Assembly: GCA_965115995.1 (NCBI GenBank)
Contig: OZ220472.1
Coordinates: forward strand, 3,472,001-3,536,000
DNA length: 64,000 nucleotides
Source: Poriferisodalis sp026713105
GTDB taxonomy: Bacteria > Actinomycetota > Acidimicrobiia > Acidimicrobiales > Poriferisodalaceae
Direction of reading: 5' to 3'
The notes under the pieces were generated by a model that did no database searches, had not been told where the DNA came from, and worked only from the letters and a program-made list of their open reading frames with translations. A program made the position numbers and the translations under genes. The first letter of the stretch is position 1; the number at the start of each line of letters is the position of its first letter. Shown in pieces: positions 9,406 to 17,978 of the stretch.

Positions 9406-10512
9406 CTGCAACGACTCATCGCGCTGGCGCTTGGAGGCGGCGACCGCTTCGTAGCCGAGCTGCAGCGCGCTTGGGATGCCGGCGACGCCGTACTGCCGGT
9501 CGATCAGCGGCTCCCGGCTGCAGCCCAAGAGGAACTCGTCGGCCGAATGGGCGCGAGCGTCGTTGTGGATGCCACAGACCGTCACCGCCGCCGCGGCGGT
9601 TGGGAAGTCGAGGCCGGCGACGCACTCGTCATGGCCACCAGCGGAAGCACCGGTGATCCGAAGGGCGCCGTGCTCACCCACGCAGCCATAGAAGCCAACG
9701 CGATGGCAACCAGCTCCGCCCTCGAGGTCGACCCGAGCACCGATCGCTGGCTGGCCTGCCTGCCGCTTGCCCACGTCGGAGGCCTCGCAGGAGTAGTCCG
9801 CGCACTGCTCACCGACACCCCACTCGATGTCCACGACGGATTCGACACAGCAGCAGTCGAAGCAGCAGCCCGCCAAGGCGCCACGCTCACCTCACTGGTG
9901 CCCACGGCACTCGCGCGCATCGAGGCCACAGCATTCCGGGCAATCCTGCTCGGCGGTTCAGCGATGCCCGCCCAGCGCCCCCCCAACACGGTCGCCACCT
10001 ACGGGATGACCGAGACGTTCAGCGGCGTGGTCTACGAAGGCTGGCCCCTAGAAGGCGTAGAACTCCGCATCCAAGACAGCGAGGTCCAGCTCCGCTGCCC
10101 CATGCTGCTGCGCACCTACCGCGACGGAACCGATCCCCGAACCGAAGACGGCTGGTTCGGTACAGGAGACGCCGGCGCCCTCTCGAAAGAAGGCCAACTC
10201 TCCGTCTTCGGCCGAATAGACGACATGATCACCACAGGAGGAGAAAAAGTCTGGCCAGTAGCAGTAGAGCGAATCCTCGCCGATCAACCCAACATCGCCG
10301 ACTTAGCAGTAGTAGGCCGCCCAGACCCCGAATGGGGCCAAGCAGTAACCGCAGTAGTAGTCCCAACCGACCCCAACCAGCCCCCCGAGCTAGAGAAACT
10401 GCGCGAAGCAGTAAAGGCCCACCTCCCCGCCTACTGCGCCCCCCAGAAGCTCGAACTAGTCACCGAGCTACCGAAGACACCCCTAGGCAAGACCCAACGC
10501 TGGCGAATCTGA
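9406..10512 (+). CDS. menE: o-succinylbenzoate-CoA ligase (MenE), short actinobacterial form, start codon unclear
   Basis: This is an adenylate-forming enzyme that activates o-succinylbenzoate with CoA in menaquinone synthesis. It shows the P-loop TSGSTGDPKGA, the motif YGMTETFSG, the hinge-side GWFGTGDAG, and the C-terminal catalytic lysine region TPLGKTQRWRI. The homologous reading frame, including AWDAGDAVLPVDQRLP, extends upstream of the first ATG (9547) as far as the in-frame TGA at 9394. Between that TGA and 9547 there is no ATG, GTG or TTG, so I place the start at CTG 9406 provisionally. The protein is about 368 residues, short like other actinobacterial MenE proteins. The last 500 bp use many GTA, CTA, GCA and ATA codons, unlike the first half. 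It converges on menC. Confidence 0.82.
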   Translation: MQRLIALALGGGDRFVAELQRAWDAGDAVLPVDQRLPAAAQEELVGRMGASVVVDATDRHRRRGGWEVEAGDALVMATSGSTGDPKGAVLTHAAIEANAMATSSALEVDPSTDRWLACLPLAHVGGLAGVVRALLTDTPLDVHDGFDTAAVEAAARQGATLTSLVPTALARIEATAFRAILLGGSAMPAQRPPNTVATYGMTETFSGVVYEGWPLEGVELRIQDSEVQLRCPMLLRTYRDGTDPRTEDGWFGTGDAGALSKEGQLSVFGRIDDMITTGGEKVWPVAVERILADQPNIADLAVVGRPDPEWGQAVTAVVVPTDPNQPPELEKLREAVKAHLPAYCAPQKLELVTELPKTPLGKTQRWRI

Positions 10513-10547
10513 CCGGCACCAGCAGAGGCAAAGACCCCACGCAACGA

Positions 10548-10664
10548 GGGCAGCGCGAGGGCAGAGGCCTCCGCGCGCAGTTTTGCGACCCCTAAGCCCA
10601 TCCAAAGTTCAACAACGCCGTCGCAACTGTTTGAAGCACGGAGGCCTCTGCCCTCGCGCTGCCC
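10548..10664. repeat. 26-bp perfect inverted repeat between menE and menC
   Basis: Arms at 10548-10573 and 10639-10664 are perfectly complementary over 26 bp (left arm begins GGGCAGCGCGAGGG, right arm ends CGCGCTGCCC). The 65-bp interior contains a weaker inner pairing (CAGTTTTGCGAC against GTCGCAACTG). It resembles the other arm-and-core palindromes of this window, but its core differs from both main families. It lies between convergent genes and can form a very stable cruciform or RNA hairpin, so termination is a possible role. Confidence 0.9.
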
Positions 10665-10679
10665 GGGCGAGATCAGAAA

Positions 10680-11696
10680 TCAGCCCACGCCAACAGCAAC
10701 AGGCAAGTACCCCCCAGCAGGAGTCACATCCTCCGGCAAGGCTTCAGCAAACAGCGAAGCAGTGCCGATCCCATGCACCCCGCGCGGATCAACAGCCACA
10801 GCAGTGTCACGAGCAACCCGCAACCCTGCCGGCCCGCAGATAAACGTAGAAACCACTGACCGCACCCCACGCATGGCAGCGCGCCGAGCAAGGTCATAGG
10901 TGGCATGCGGACCACCCAGCACAGCAGGCTTCAGCACCGCCACCTCGATGGCGCCCACCTCGACGAGCCGGTCCAGCGCGTCAGGGTCGCGCAGGTGTTC
11001 ATCGGCAGCAATGGACAGTCCGACGGTCCGGCTGATCTGCGCCCAGTCCGCCGGCTGAGGTGTCGGTTCTTCGATGAACTCGATGTCGAGATGGGCGACA
11101 GGGCGTAGGGCCTTCACCGCGGTGGATCGGTCCCAACCCCCGTTGGCATCCAGCCGCAGCGCCACGCCGGCGGGCAGGGCCCGGCGCACCGCTGCAATGC
11201 GCGCTGCCTCGCTCGCGGAAGTAGCTGCCGCAGCGTCGCCGCCCGGATCACGCGCGGCAACCTTCAGCTTCACCGCCAGATGCCCCGCAGCAGCAGCCCG
11301 CGCAGCTCGCTGAGCCGCAGCTTCAGGATCCAGGTCGGATACCAGTGCATGCGTCGCGATGCGCCGCTGTGTGGGTGCCTCCCCAGCGAGCAACGTGGCC
11401 AGCGTGACCCCCTCGATCTCAGCGTCAAGCTGCGTCAGCGCCGATTCCACCGCAGCAGCAGCGCAAGGTTCACGCGGCGGTTCACCCTCAGGATCGGCTG
11501 CCCAACGCTCCAGAGATGCGAGCGCCTCTTCGTAGGTCTCCACGCCGAATCCCGGCAGCGGCGCTGCCTCACCTCGACCCACGCAAGCGTCATCCCCCAC
11601 GAGCACCTCAATGCCACGCCGCACAGCAATGGCCCCATGAGCAGTCAGCAACGGCTGAGCCAACTCCAGCTCGAATTCCCGCAAGGTCGCCTGCAC
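10680..11696 (-). CDS. menC: o-succinylbenzoate synthase
   Basis: The 338-residue protein is an enolase-superfamily enzyme of the muconate-lactonising branch. It makes o-succinylbenzoate from SHCHC in the menaquinone pathway. The catalytic KxK is seen in AVKLKVA, the metal ligands in RLDANGGW, EEPT and AADEH, and the second catalytic lysine in VLKPAVLGG. It is next to menE and convergent with it, and near menH, menD and menF on the same strand, which supports the assignment over other enolase-family activities. The C-terminal third has plus-strand C/A-rich composition, continuing that of the menE 3' end. Confidence 0.9.
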   Translation of the reverse strand: MQATLREFELELAQPLLTAHGAIAVRRGIEVLVGDDACVGRGEAAPLPGFGVETYEEALASLERWAADPEGEPPREPCAAAAVESALTQLDAEIEGVTLATLLAGEAPTQRRIATHALVSDLDPEAAAQRAARAAAAGHLAVKLKVAARDPGGDAAAATSASEAARIAAVRRALPAGVALRLDANGGWDRSTAVKALRPVAHLDIEFIEEPTPQPADWAQISRTVGLSIAADEHLRDPDALDRLVEVGAIEVAVLKPAVLGGPHATYDLARRAAMRGVRSVVSTFICGPAGLRVARDTAVAVDPRGVHGIGTASLFAEALPEDVTPAGGYLPVAVGVG

Positions 11697-11791
11697 CGGC
11701 TAGACGCTATTGCGGCGAAGCTCCAAGAGAACGAGGGGCGTGCGCAGAGCCCATATTCTCAGCGATCACCCAAGGCGAGAGGCAAGCCCAG

Positions 11792-12181
11792 ATGCCAAGC
11801 AACAAGGACATCGATTGGGCTCGACTGCGCACCGCAGCCCAACAAGCGGCACGCATGGCCTACGCGCCGTACTCGAACTACTACGTAGGAGCGGCTGGTC
11901 TGGTAGACGACGGCCGCGTCGTGTCTGGTTGCAACGTCGAGAACGCGTCCTACGGGCTGACGCTGTGCGCGGAGTGCGGCATGGTGAGCGACCTGCATCG
12001 CAGCGGTGGCGGGCGTCTCGTGGCGGTGGCGGTGACCGGTCCCGACGGCAATCCGATCACTCCCTGCGGCCGCTGCCGGCAGCTGCTGGTGGAGGCTGGT
12101 GGCTCAGAATGCATCGTGAACGAGGACACCACCGTCGGTGCGCTGTTGCCCGGCGCGTTCGAGTTTCCCGCTGAGGGGTAG
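11792..12181 (+). CDS. cdd: cytidine deaminase
   Basis: This 129-residue protein is a homotetrameric-type cytidine deaminase. The zinc site is complete: CAE in the context NVENASYGLTLCAECG and PCGRC about 35 residues later. The N-terminal APYSNYYVGAA is the usual substrate-binding stretch (normally APYSxFxVGAA). It converts cytidine and deoxycytidine to uridines in pyrimidine salvage. ATG at 11792 gives the normal family length; the upstream open frame is not conserved in type. It sits alone on the plus strand among minus-strand men genes, with a 10-bp gap to menH. A nucleoside-type ABC transporter lies 6 kb upstream. Confidence 0.93.
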   Translation: MPSNKDIDWARLRTAAQQAARMAYAPYSNYYVGAAGLVDDGRVVSGCNVENASYGLTLCAECGMVSDLHRSGGGRLVAVAVTGPDGNPITPCGRCRQLLVEAGGSECIVNEDTTVGALLPGAFEFPAEG

Positions 12182-12191
12182 ACGCCCACAC

Positions 12192-13097
12192 TCAGTGAGC
12201 GGCGAGGTGCTGGCGGATGGCCGCTGCGCAGGCGTCGGGATCTTCGAGATGGGCGGCGTGACCGATGCCGTCTAGCACGGCGAGTTCGCTGTGGGGCAGC
12301 AGATCGGCCATCTCGCGGCCGATCGCGACGAACTTGGAGTCCACCGCACCGCACAGCACCAGCGTCGGCACCGCGATGCCGTCCAGTCGATCCCACAGGG
12401 GCGTCATCGATCCCGTTCCCGCCGCACGCAGCGAGTTCGCCAAGCCGACAGGATCGCAAGCCATGCGCTGGCGGATGGAGGCCTGCCACTCGGCAGCGCT
12501 GAGCCGTGCCCGCAGCGTGTCCCACATCGGCAGCGCCACCCAGCGTTCCACGAAGCGCGCCAAGCCCTCTTCGCCGATGCGCTCGGCAAGCGCATCGTCG
12601 GCTGCACGGCGCTGCGCGCGCTCGCCGGCGTCAGCGATGCCGGCAGTCGAGCTGATGAGCGAGAGCGATCGACACACCTGCGGGTGTGCTTCGGCTAGCG
12701 CCAGTGCCACCCGGGCGCCCATCGAGTAGCCGACGACGTGGCACGGCCCCTCAGCCGAGTCGGCCGCGAGACCAGCAATCGTCGCCGCCATGGCCTCGAC
12801 GCTGTAGGGCGCAAGGTCAGCCGGCGAGGGGCTGCGGCCGTGGCCAACCAGGTCGACGGTGATGCACCGGTAGCCATCGAGGCGATCGACCAGCGGCGCC
12901 ATAGCGGCAGCACTGCCGGTGAACCCGTGGATGACGATGACCGGCTCGCCACGACCGCATGTCGTGACTGCGAGGGGTGCGACGGGGTTCGGGTTCACCG
13001 CGACGCGCCGGGCGCCGGGCTGCCATCCGCGATCCCGGTGAATGCACCGCAGCGCATCGACGGTGGCGTCGACATCACCGTTCACCTGCCTCGCCAT
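12192..13097 (-). CDS. menH: alpha/beta hydrolase, SHCHC synthase MenH-like
   Basis: This alpha/beta-hydrolase-fold protein has the oxyanion segment VIHGFTGSAAAM, the nucleophile elbow GYSMGAR and the catalytic histidine region GHAAHLEDPDA near the C-terminus. MenH eliminates pyruvate from SEPHCHC during menaquinone synthesis. Its place directly downstream of menD, with overlapping ends, supports MenH over a generic hydrolase. The start is uncertain: ATG 13097 lies inside the menD 3' end, and GTG 13085 is equally possible with AGGCAG just upstream. Either start leaves a roughly 35-residue non-homologous-looking leader before the hydrolase fold. Confidence 0.82.
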   Translation of the reverse strand: MARQVNGDVDATVDALRCIHRDRGWQPGARRVAVNPNPVAPLAVTTCGRGEPVIVIHGFTGSAAAMAPLVDRLDGYRCITVDLVGHGRSPSPADLAPYSVEAMAATIAGLAADSAEGPCHVVGYSMGARVALALAEAHPQVCRSLSLISSTAGIADAGERAQRRAADDALAERIGEEGLARFVERWVALPMWDTLRARLSAAEWQASIRQRMACDPVGLANSLRAAGTGSMTPLWDRLDGIAVPTLVLCGAVDSKFVAIGREMADLLPHSELAVLDGIGHAAHLEDPDACAAAIRQHLAAH

Positions 13098-14949
13098 CGG
13101 CAATCGCCCGTTCGACCGCGCCGGCCAGGCGACGGTGCTGGTCCCGGTTGGCGTCGGCGTCGATGTCGATCGTGACGATGCGAAGGCCGCGTCTCGGTTC
13201 GTGGGATGCCAGCAGTGATCCGAGCTGGTCGCAACTGGTGACGTGGTGGTGTTCGAAACCCATGGCCTCCGCGAGCCCACGGGCCAGTGCGGCACTGCTG
13301 CGCCCAGGCGGCGTGGTGAGCAGCCGGTCGAATGCACCGGCATCCACGACGCCGTACGCAGGCAGGAACGAGAAGATGGTGCCGCCGCCGTTGTCGACAA
13401 CCACCACGGTGAGGTCGAACCCGTGTGGTCCAGCAGGTTCAGCCGGCCCCGTGTCGAACGCTCCGACAAGCCCGCCGAGATCGTGGCGAAACGCCAAATC
13501 GCCGACCAGCAAGGTCGTCGCGGTACCGCCAGCCGCGACGCCGGCCGCCGCGGAGATCACACCGTCAATGCCGCTAGCACCCCGGTTGGCATGCACCACC
13601 AAAGGCTCAGCGCGGGCTCGCAAGTACGAATCGACATCGCGCACAGGCATCGAGTTCGACACGTACAGCGCACAACCCTCCGGAAGGCTGCGCCCAAGTT
13701 GCCGAGCAACACCCGCTTCCGCCAACGGCTCACCATCCAGCAAACCATCGATGGCAGCAGCAGCCCGCGCATCAGCCGACGCCCAGCGCTGCCCCCACGC
13801 GGTGCCCCCGGGGTTCAGCTGCGCTGCGGCGTCGACAAGCGCGTCTGGCCCCATCGACAGGTGCAGCGAAACACTGAAGCTCGCATCAGTCCAGCCACCC
13901 GCCGGATCCACCAGCGCAAAGGCAGGCCGATGGCGCTCGATCCAAAGCCGCAACGGCTTGCAAGTAGGAGCCCCACCAACCCGCAGCACCGCCTCAGGCG
14001 GCTCAGCATCGGCCCAAGCCGTACGCAGCAGCAAATCGTGATGATCGGTCACCACCACCCCACCCAACTCACGCCGAAGCTGCGAGCAAGGCTCAGCCAA
14101 CAGCGGCCACCCAGACGCTCTGCAGAAAGCCGCCACCGCATCCGCCCACCGATCCCCGTCATGCATCGGCCCCGCCACCACCACCCCACGAGCACGCCCA
14201 CGAGCAAACGCCACCAGCTCAGCCACACCCCCCGCCGAAACACCGAAACCCGTTCCAGGGACAAACGCACGAATAGGGAGGGGAGGGGCAGGGGTCTGCG
14301 ACGTTGCGACCTGCCGGATCGCGGGAGCAGAGCACTGCCCCTCCCCTCCCGAAACCCCGGGTGAAGCAACACCGCCAATTGACCCAACCGGCCCCAAAGG
14401 CTCCAAAGGCGCACGAAACGGCACATTCAGATGCACCGGCCCAGGATTCATTCCCGTAGCCAGCGTCACAGCCCGAGCAGCCGCAACACCGAACCACCGC
14501 ACCGCGTCAGCGACCGGCAGCTCCGAAGCCACCGGCGTCTCACAGAACCAGCGCACATGACTGCCGTACAGCGAGTGCTGATCGATGGTCTGCCCAGCGC
14601 CCCAGCCCCGCAACTCAGGCGGCCGGTCAGCAGTCAGCACCACCAGCGGCACGCCGGAATAATGCGCCTCGACCACCGCCGGCAGGTAGTTGGCCGCTGC
14701 GGTGCCCGACGTGCACACCAGCACCACCGGCCGCCCTGAACCCTTCGCCAGCCCGAGCGCGAAGTAGCCGGCGGATCGTTCGTCGATCCGCACCCAGGTG
14801 CGCAAACCGGCGGTGGCGTCCACGGTGAGCGCCAGCGGCATCGACCGAGAACCGGGCGACACCACTGCATCGCTGATGCCGGCTGCGACCAGCCCCTCAC
14901 ACAGCGAGCGGCAGGCCAGGTAGGCGGCGTCGTTGTCGGCGATCTGCAT
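13075..14949 (-). CDS. menD: SEPHCHC synthase MenD with in-frame palindromic insertion
   Basis: This is a thiamine-diphosphate enzyme that joins isochorismate and 2-oxoglutarate in menaquinone synthesis. Seen are VSPGSRSMPLALTVD at the N-terminus, ERSAGYFALGLAKGSG with the ThDP-activating glutamate region, TSGTAAANYLPAVVEA, and the C-terminal ThDP-binding region with VVVDNGGGTIF. At 624 residues it is longer than the usual 550-580. Part of the excess is a 25-residue stretch (about residues 200-225) encoded by a palindromic repeat shared with intergenic sites. This falls in the variable linker after VPFRAPLEPL, before the central domain. ATG 14949 is used; TTG 14961 would give a TTGA overlap with the menF stop and is a real alternative. 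Confidence 0.9.
   Translation of the reverse strand: MQIADNDAAYLACRSLCEGLVAAGISDAVVSPGSRSMPLALTVDATAGLRTWVRIDERSAGYFALGLAKGSGRPVVLVCTSGTAAANYLPAVVEAHYSGVPLVVLTADRPPELRGWGAGQTIDQHSLYGSHVRWFCETPVASELPVADAVRWFGVAAARAVTLATGMNPGPVHLNVPFRAPLEPLGPVGSIGGVASPGVSGGEGQCSAPAIRQVATSQTPAPPLPIRAFVPGTGFGVSAGGVAELVAFARGRARGVVVAGPMHDGDRWADAVAAFCRASGWPLLAEPCSQLRRELGGVVVTDHHDLLLRTAWADAEPPEAVLRVGGAPTCKPLRLWIERHRPAFALVDPAGGWTDASFSVSLHLSMGPDALVDAAAQLNPGGTAWGQRWASADARAAAAIDGLLDGEPLAEAGVARQLGRSLPEGCALYVSNSMPVRDVDSYLRARAEPLVVHANRGASGIDGVISAAAGVAAGGTATTLLVGDLAFRHDLGGLVGAFDTGPAEPAGPHGFDLTVVVVDNGGGTIFSFLPAYGVVDAGAFDRLLTTPPGRSSAALARGLAEAMGFEHHHVTSCDQLGSLLASHEPRRGLRIVTIDIDADANRDQHRRLAGAVERAIADGEAGER
14276..14350 (+). repeat. 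family A palindromic repeat inserted in menD coding sequence
   Basis: Perfect 16-bp complementary arms (14276-14291, beginning GGGAGGGGAGGGG, and 14335-14350) flank a 43-bp core (14292-14334). The core contains TCTGCGACGTTGCGACCTGC and then GGATCGCGGGAGCAGA. It is identical to the core of the intergenic copy at 55868-55910. The insertion keeps the menD frame open on the minus strand. The arms do not match those of any other copy. Confidence 0.95.
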
Positions 14950-14957
14950 GCTGGGGC

Positions 14958-17114
14958 TCAATCGTTTCTGAGCGCGTAGAGCAGCGCTTCGAACTTGGTG
15001 GCGGTCTCGGCCAGTTCTGCGTTCGGATCTGCGCCCGCCACGATGCCGCCGCCCGCAAACAATCTGGTCTCCGACGGGCCGGTCAGCGCACAGCGCAACG
15101 CCACGCGGAACTCGCCGTGCCCGTCCAGTGTTGTCCAGCCGACTGGTGCTGCGTACCAGCCCCGGTCGAAGCCTTCGTGCTCGGAGATCCAGTCGCGTGC
15201 GACTCGCCGCGGCAGTCCCGCGACCGCTGCGGTCGGATGCAGTGCGCCAGCGAGTTCCAGCACCGTCGAGCCGGCCGTGACACGCCCGGCGATCGGCGTA
15301 TGCAGGTGCATGATGCGCTGCAGTTCCATGATGCCGGTCGGCGACGGCGGATCGAGCACCACCCCGCTCCCGCGCAGCGTGTCGCGCACGTCGGTCACCA
15401 CCATCGCGTGTTCGGTCAGCTCCTTGGGGTCGCGCTGCAGTTCGGCTGCGAGTTCCCGGTTGCGTGCGGGGTCATGGTGACGGGGCTGCGAGCCGGCCAG
15501 TGCATCGGTTCCCAGCCGTGTGCCGTCGAAGCGCACCAGCCGTTCGGGCGTGGCACCCAAGAACGTCTGCGACTCCCGCCCGAAGGCGAACGTCACGCAC
15601 GATGGGTATCGCTGGCGCAGCCGGTCGAGCAGGGCGATGGGCTCGAGCCTCGAGGCGATGCGCAGCTCGCGGGCTGTCACGACCTTGTCGAGCCCGCCGT
15701 CAGCGATCCTTTCCAGGGCGCGCCGCACGAGCTGGAGGTAGCCGTCGTCGGTCTGGTAGCTGTCGCCGAGCGCCGCGAGTGCCGCCGCATTCGGATTGGG
15801 CTCTGCCAGGTCCGCGTCCGACGGCTTGAGGTCCGCGTCGACGCACGCCTCCGGTGTCAGCCCGCACACACCGCTGCCATCCGCCACTCCGCAGGTCGCG
15901 CACGCCGCTGCGACACCAGATCGAGCCGCAGCCAAGATCGAGTGCAGGTCGGCACCCGGTACCGATGTCAGCCAGGTCCTGCCGCCTGTGCGCACCAAGA
16001 GCACTTCGGGCAGGATCAGCTGACCGGTGCCGTATGCCTCCCACGCAGAGCCCGCCTCGGGTGGGTCTGCGCTGAACGAGAAGCCGCCGACGAGCAGCGG
16101 CCCCGTCGGGTGGCCGATGTCGCCGGTCACCGTGACATCGAGGTAGCTCATCGCCTCGGCGGCGGAGGCGAAGCGGTCGGCGTCAGATGCGGCATTGGCG
16201 TCGAAGGCGCCGCCGAGCGCACAGAACTCCAGATCGCTGTCGGGACATGTCCAGTACACCCGTTGGTGCGCGTCGGAGGCCGCGAATACTGCCAGCGGGT
16301 CCAGCTCACCGGACAGCTCACGGCATTCCAGCGTCAGGGCATGCCGGGCGCGCAGTCTCGCCGATGGGTCAGGCGCACCCGGTGCTGCTCCTGCCGTCGC
16401 CCCGGCACGCCCGACCGGTGCAACGCCGTCGTCGCCGGCCAGGATGCGTTCGGTCGCTCGTTCCACCAGCGACTCGCGGAAGTGCTGCGCCACCAGGTCG
16501 GTGACCAGCGGGATCAGCCGGGCCGCCAGGTCTGCCCGCTCCGGCGCGGGTCGCTCGGAGAAGCGGTCGGCAAACAGTTCGACGGCGTCCGCCGCGACAG
16601 CTTCCATGTTGGATGCATGCCGCAACGCGAGTCCGATGAGATCGTCGAGCGGCATCTCGGCGGCGAGCAGTTCGGTGGCAGCGTTCAGCATCGTGAGCGC
16701 TCCGGAGCTGTACAGCGCGTTGTCGCCGGCACTGCCGCCAGTCGCCGCCTCGCCGGCACTGCTCACCGAGGGGTGCAACGGCCGCACCAGGCCGGTGTCG
16801 GTCGCCAGCCGCACAAGTTCGGGATCGAGCCCGGACTGCCGCACCAGCTCGTCGAAGGTCAGCGTGTCGTCGTGGCGTGCGCCCAGCGCCCCCAGCATCG
16901 GGTCGTCGTGGCCGTCGCCGAGCTGTCGAATCTGCGCAAGCGAGAAACCCGCCCCCGACAGGCGCCGGATCTCGCCGAGCCGTCGCTCGTGACTCTCGTC
17001 GTACAGCGCCACCCGCCCCTCGCGTGCGGGCGGGTGCAGGAGCCCGATCTTCTGGTAGTAGCGCACGGTGTCGACGCTCACCGAGTGCGCCGATGCCAGC
17101 TCTTCGACTCGCAC
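14958..17114 (-). CDS. menF: MerR-type regulator fused to isochorismate synthase (MenF)
   Basis: One uninterrupted frame encodes two parts. Residues about 1-70 form a MerR winged helix (VRVEELASAHSVSVDTVRYYQ, then a basic wing and RRLSGAGFSLAQI). Residues about 75-240 look like the effector/dimer part of actinobacterial MerR proteins. From about residue 265 there is a complete chorismate-utilising domain with DKVVTARELRI, FAFGRESQTFLGATPE, MHLHTPIAG and the C-terminal FAGGGIVAGADPNAE. The enzyme makes isochorismate for menD, whose start overlaps the stop of this gene. GTG 17114 is chosen as the start of the MerR homology; the frame continues upstream to a TTG at 17186. The DNA-binding/enzyme fusion is unusual and may sense chorismate or isochorismate. 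Confidence 0.85.
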   Translation of the reverse strand: MRVEELASAHSVSVDTVRYYQKIGLLHPPAREGRVALYDESHERRLGEIRRLSGAGFSLAQIRQLGDGHDDPMLGALGARHDDTLTFDELVRQSGLDPELVRLATDTGLVRPLHPSVSSAGEAATGGSAGDNALYSSGALTMLNAATELLAAEMPLDDLIGLALRHASNMEAVAADAVELFADRFSERPAPERADLAARLIPLVTDLVAQHFRESLVERATERILAGDDGVAPVGRAGATAGAAPGAPDPSARLRARHALTLECRELSGELDPLAVFAASDAHQRVYWTCPDSDLEFCALGGAFDANAASDADRFASAAEAMSYLDVTVTGDIGHPTGPLLVGGFSFSADPPEAGSAWEAYGTGQLILPEVLLVRTGGRTWLTSVPGADLHSILAAARSGVAAACATCGVADGSGVCGLTPEACVDADLKPSDADLAEPNPNAAALAALGDSYQTDDGYLQLVRRALERIADGGLDKVVTARELRIASRLEPIALLDRLRQRYPSCVTFAFGRESQTFLGATPERLVRFDGTRLGTDALAGSQPRHHDPARNRELAAELQRDPKELTEHAMVVTDVRDTLRGSGVVLDPPSPTGIMELQRIMHLHTPIAGRVTAGSTVLELAGALHPTAAVAGLPRRVARDWISEHEGFDRGWYAAPVGWTTLDGHGEFRVALRCALTGPSETRLFAGGGIVAGADPNAELAETATKFEALLYALRND

Positions 17115-17221
17115 CGCCTCAGCGTAGGCCCATTGTGGGAGTGATGACTCCAAGAGTCGGCACTTCGCCGCCCCGGTTGCGTCCAAAAAGCGACCGGTTG
17201 GGCGGTGGCTAGGGTGGCTTG

Positions 17222-17824
17222 ATGGCTGAACGCGGGCGCCTGCGTGCCGACGACTGGGTAGCTGCCGCGCTGGAGGTGCTCGTTTCCGACGGCATCAGCG
17301 CCGTCAAGGTCTTGCCGCTGTCCAAGAAGCTCGGCGTCACGCGGGGCAGCTTCTACTGGCACTTCGAGAACCACGAAGCCCTGCTCAACCGCCTCCTCGA
17401 AGTGTGGGAAGACACCAACTCAGGTTCGATCATCCGGGCGGCGGCGCTCGAGGGCAGCATCATTGACCGCTATGTCGCGTTGATGAGGTGCTGGCTGGGC
17501 TTCGAACGCTTCGACCCGCACCTCGAAGTGGCGGTGCGCAATTGGGGCCGTAGCAATCCTGAGCTGTGGCAGAAGCTCAGGGCCACCGACGAGCGGCGTG
17601 TGGATGCATGCGTGGAAATGCTGGCAGCCGAGGTCAGCGACCCGGAAATGAGATTGCACCGGGCGCGCACCATCTATTTCCTGCAGATGGGCTGGTACGA
17701 GCTCGAGGTCGAGGTGCCGATGGATGACCGCATCGAAGCGTTGACGTATTACTTCGAGATCTATGTCGGCCGTGCGCCCACCGATGCCGAACGGACGGAA
17801 ATCCTTGCGGGCTTGCGCCGCTGA
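17222..17824 (+). CDS. TetR-family transcriptional regulator
   Basis: This 200-residue protein has an N-terminal TetR helix-turn-helix (KKLGVTRGSFYWHFENHEALL, about residues 35-55) and an all-helical ligand-binding domain with no recognisable specificity. ATG 17222 is used; the TTG three bases upstream is less likely. It is divergent from the MerR-menF gene, with about 107 bp between starts. It is followed at 155 bp by the MttB-family gene on the same strand, which is the most likely target. Confidence 0.9.
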   Translation: MAERGRLRADDWVAAALEVLVSDGISAVKVLPLSKKLGVTRGSFYWHFENHEALLNRLLEVWEDTNSGSIIRAAALEGSIIDRYVALMRCWLGFERFDPHLEVAVRNWGRSNPELWQKLRATDERRVDACVEMLAAEVSDPEMRLHRARTIYFLQMGWYELEVEVPMDDRIEALTYYFEIYVGRAPTDAERTEILAGLRR

Positions 17825-17840
17825 CCATCAGTTGTTCATT

Positions 17841-17940
17841 CAGATATTGCGCAACTGGCATCGCGTTCATATTGACGTGATCCAGACAGGTCCGTACGGT
17901 TCGAGCCAGTGAGCAGCCCAGTGAGCAGCCCAGTGAGCCC
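17841..17940. repeat. 12-bp direct repeats upstream of mttB-like gene
   Basis: The unit CCAGTGAGCAGC is repeated at 17906-17917 and 17918-17929, followed by a partial third copy to 17940. Just upstream, near 17829-17857, CAGTTG and CAACTG are inverted around an A/T-richer spacer, which could be an operator for the neighbouring TetR protein. The operator role is a guess. Confidence 0.6.
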
Positions 17941-17978
17941 AAATCTGATCGACATGGCCCGGCGATGGCGTAGCGACG

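Noticed and set aside
15117..17144. 675-residue frame on the plus strand opposite MerR-menF
   Set aside because: Composition is Arg/Gly/His-rich with no motif. The minus-strand frame has two full domains.
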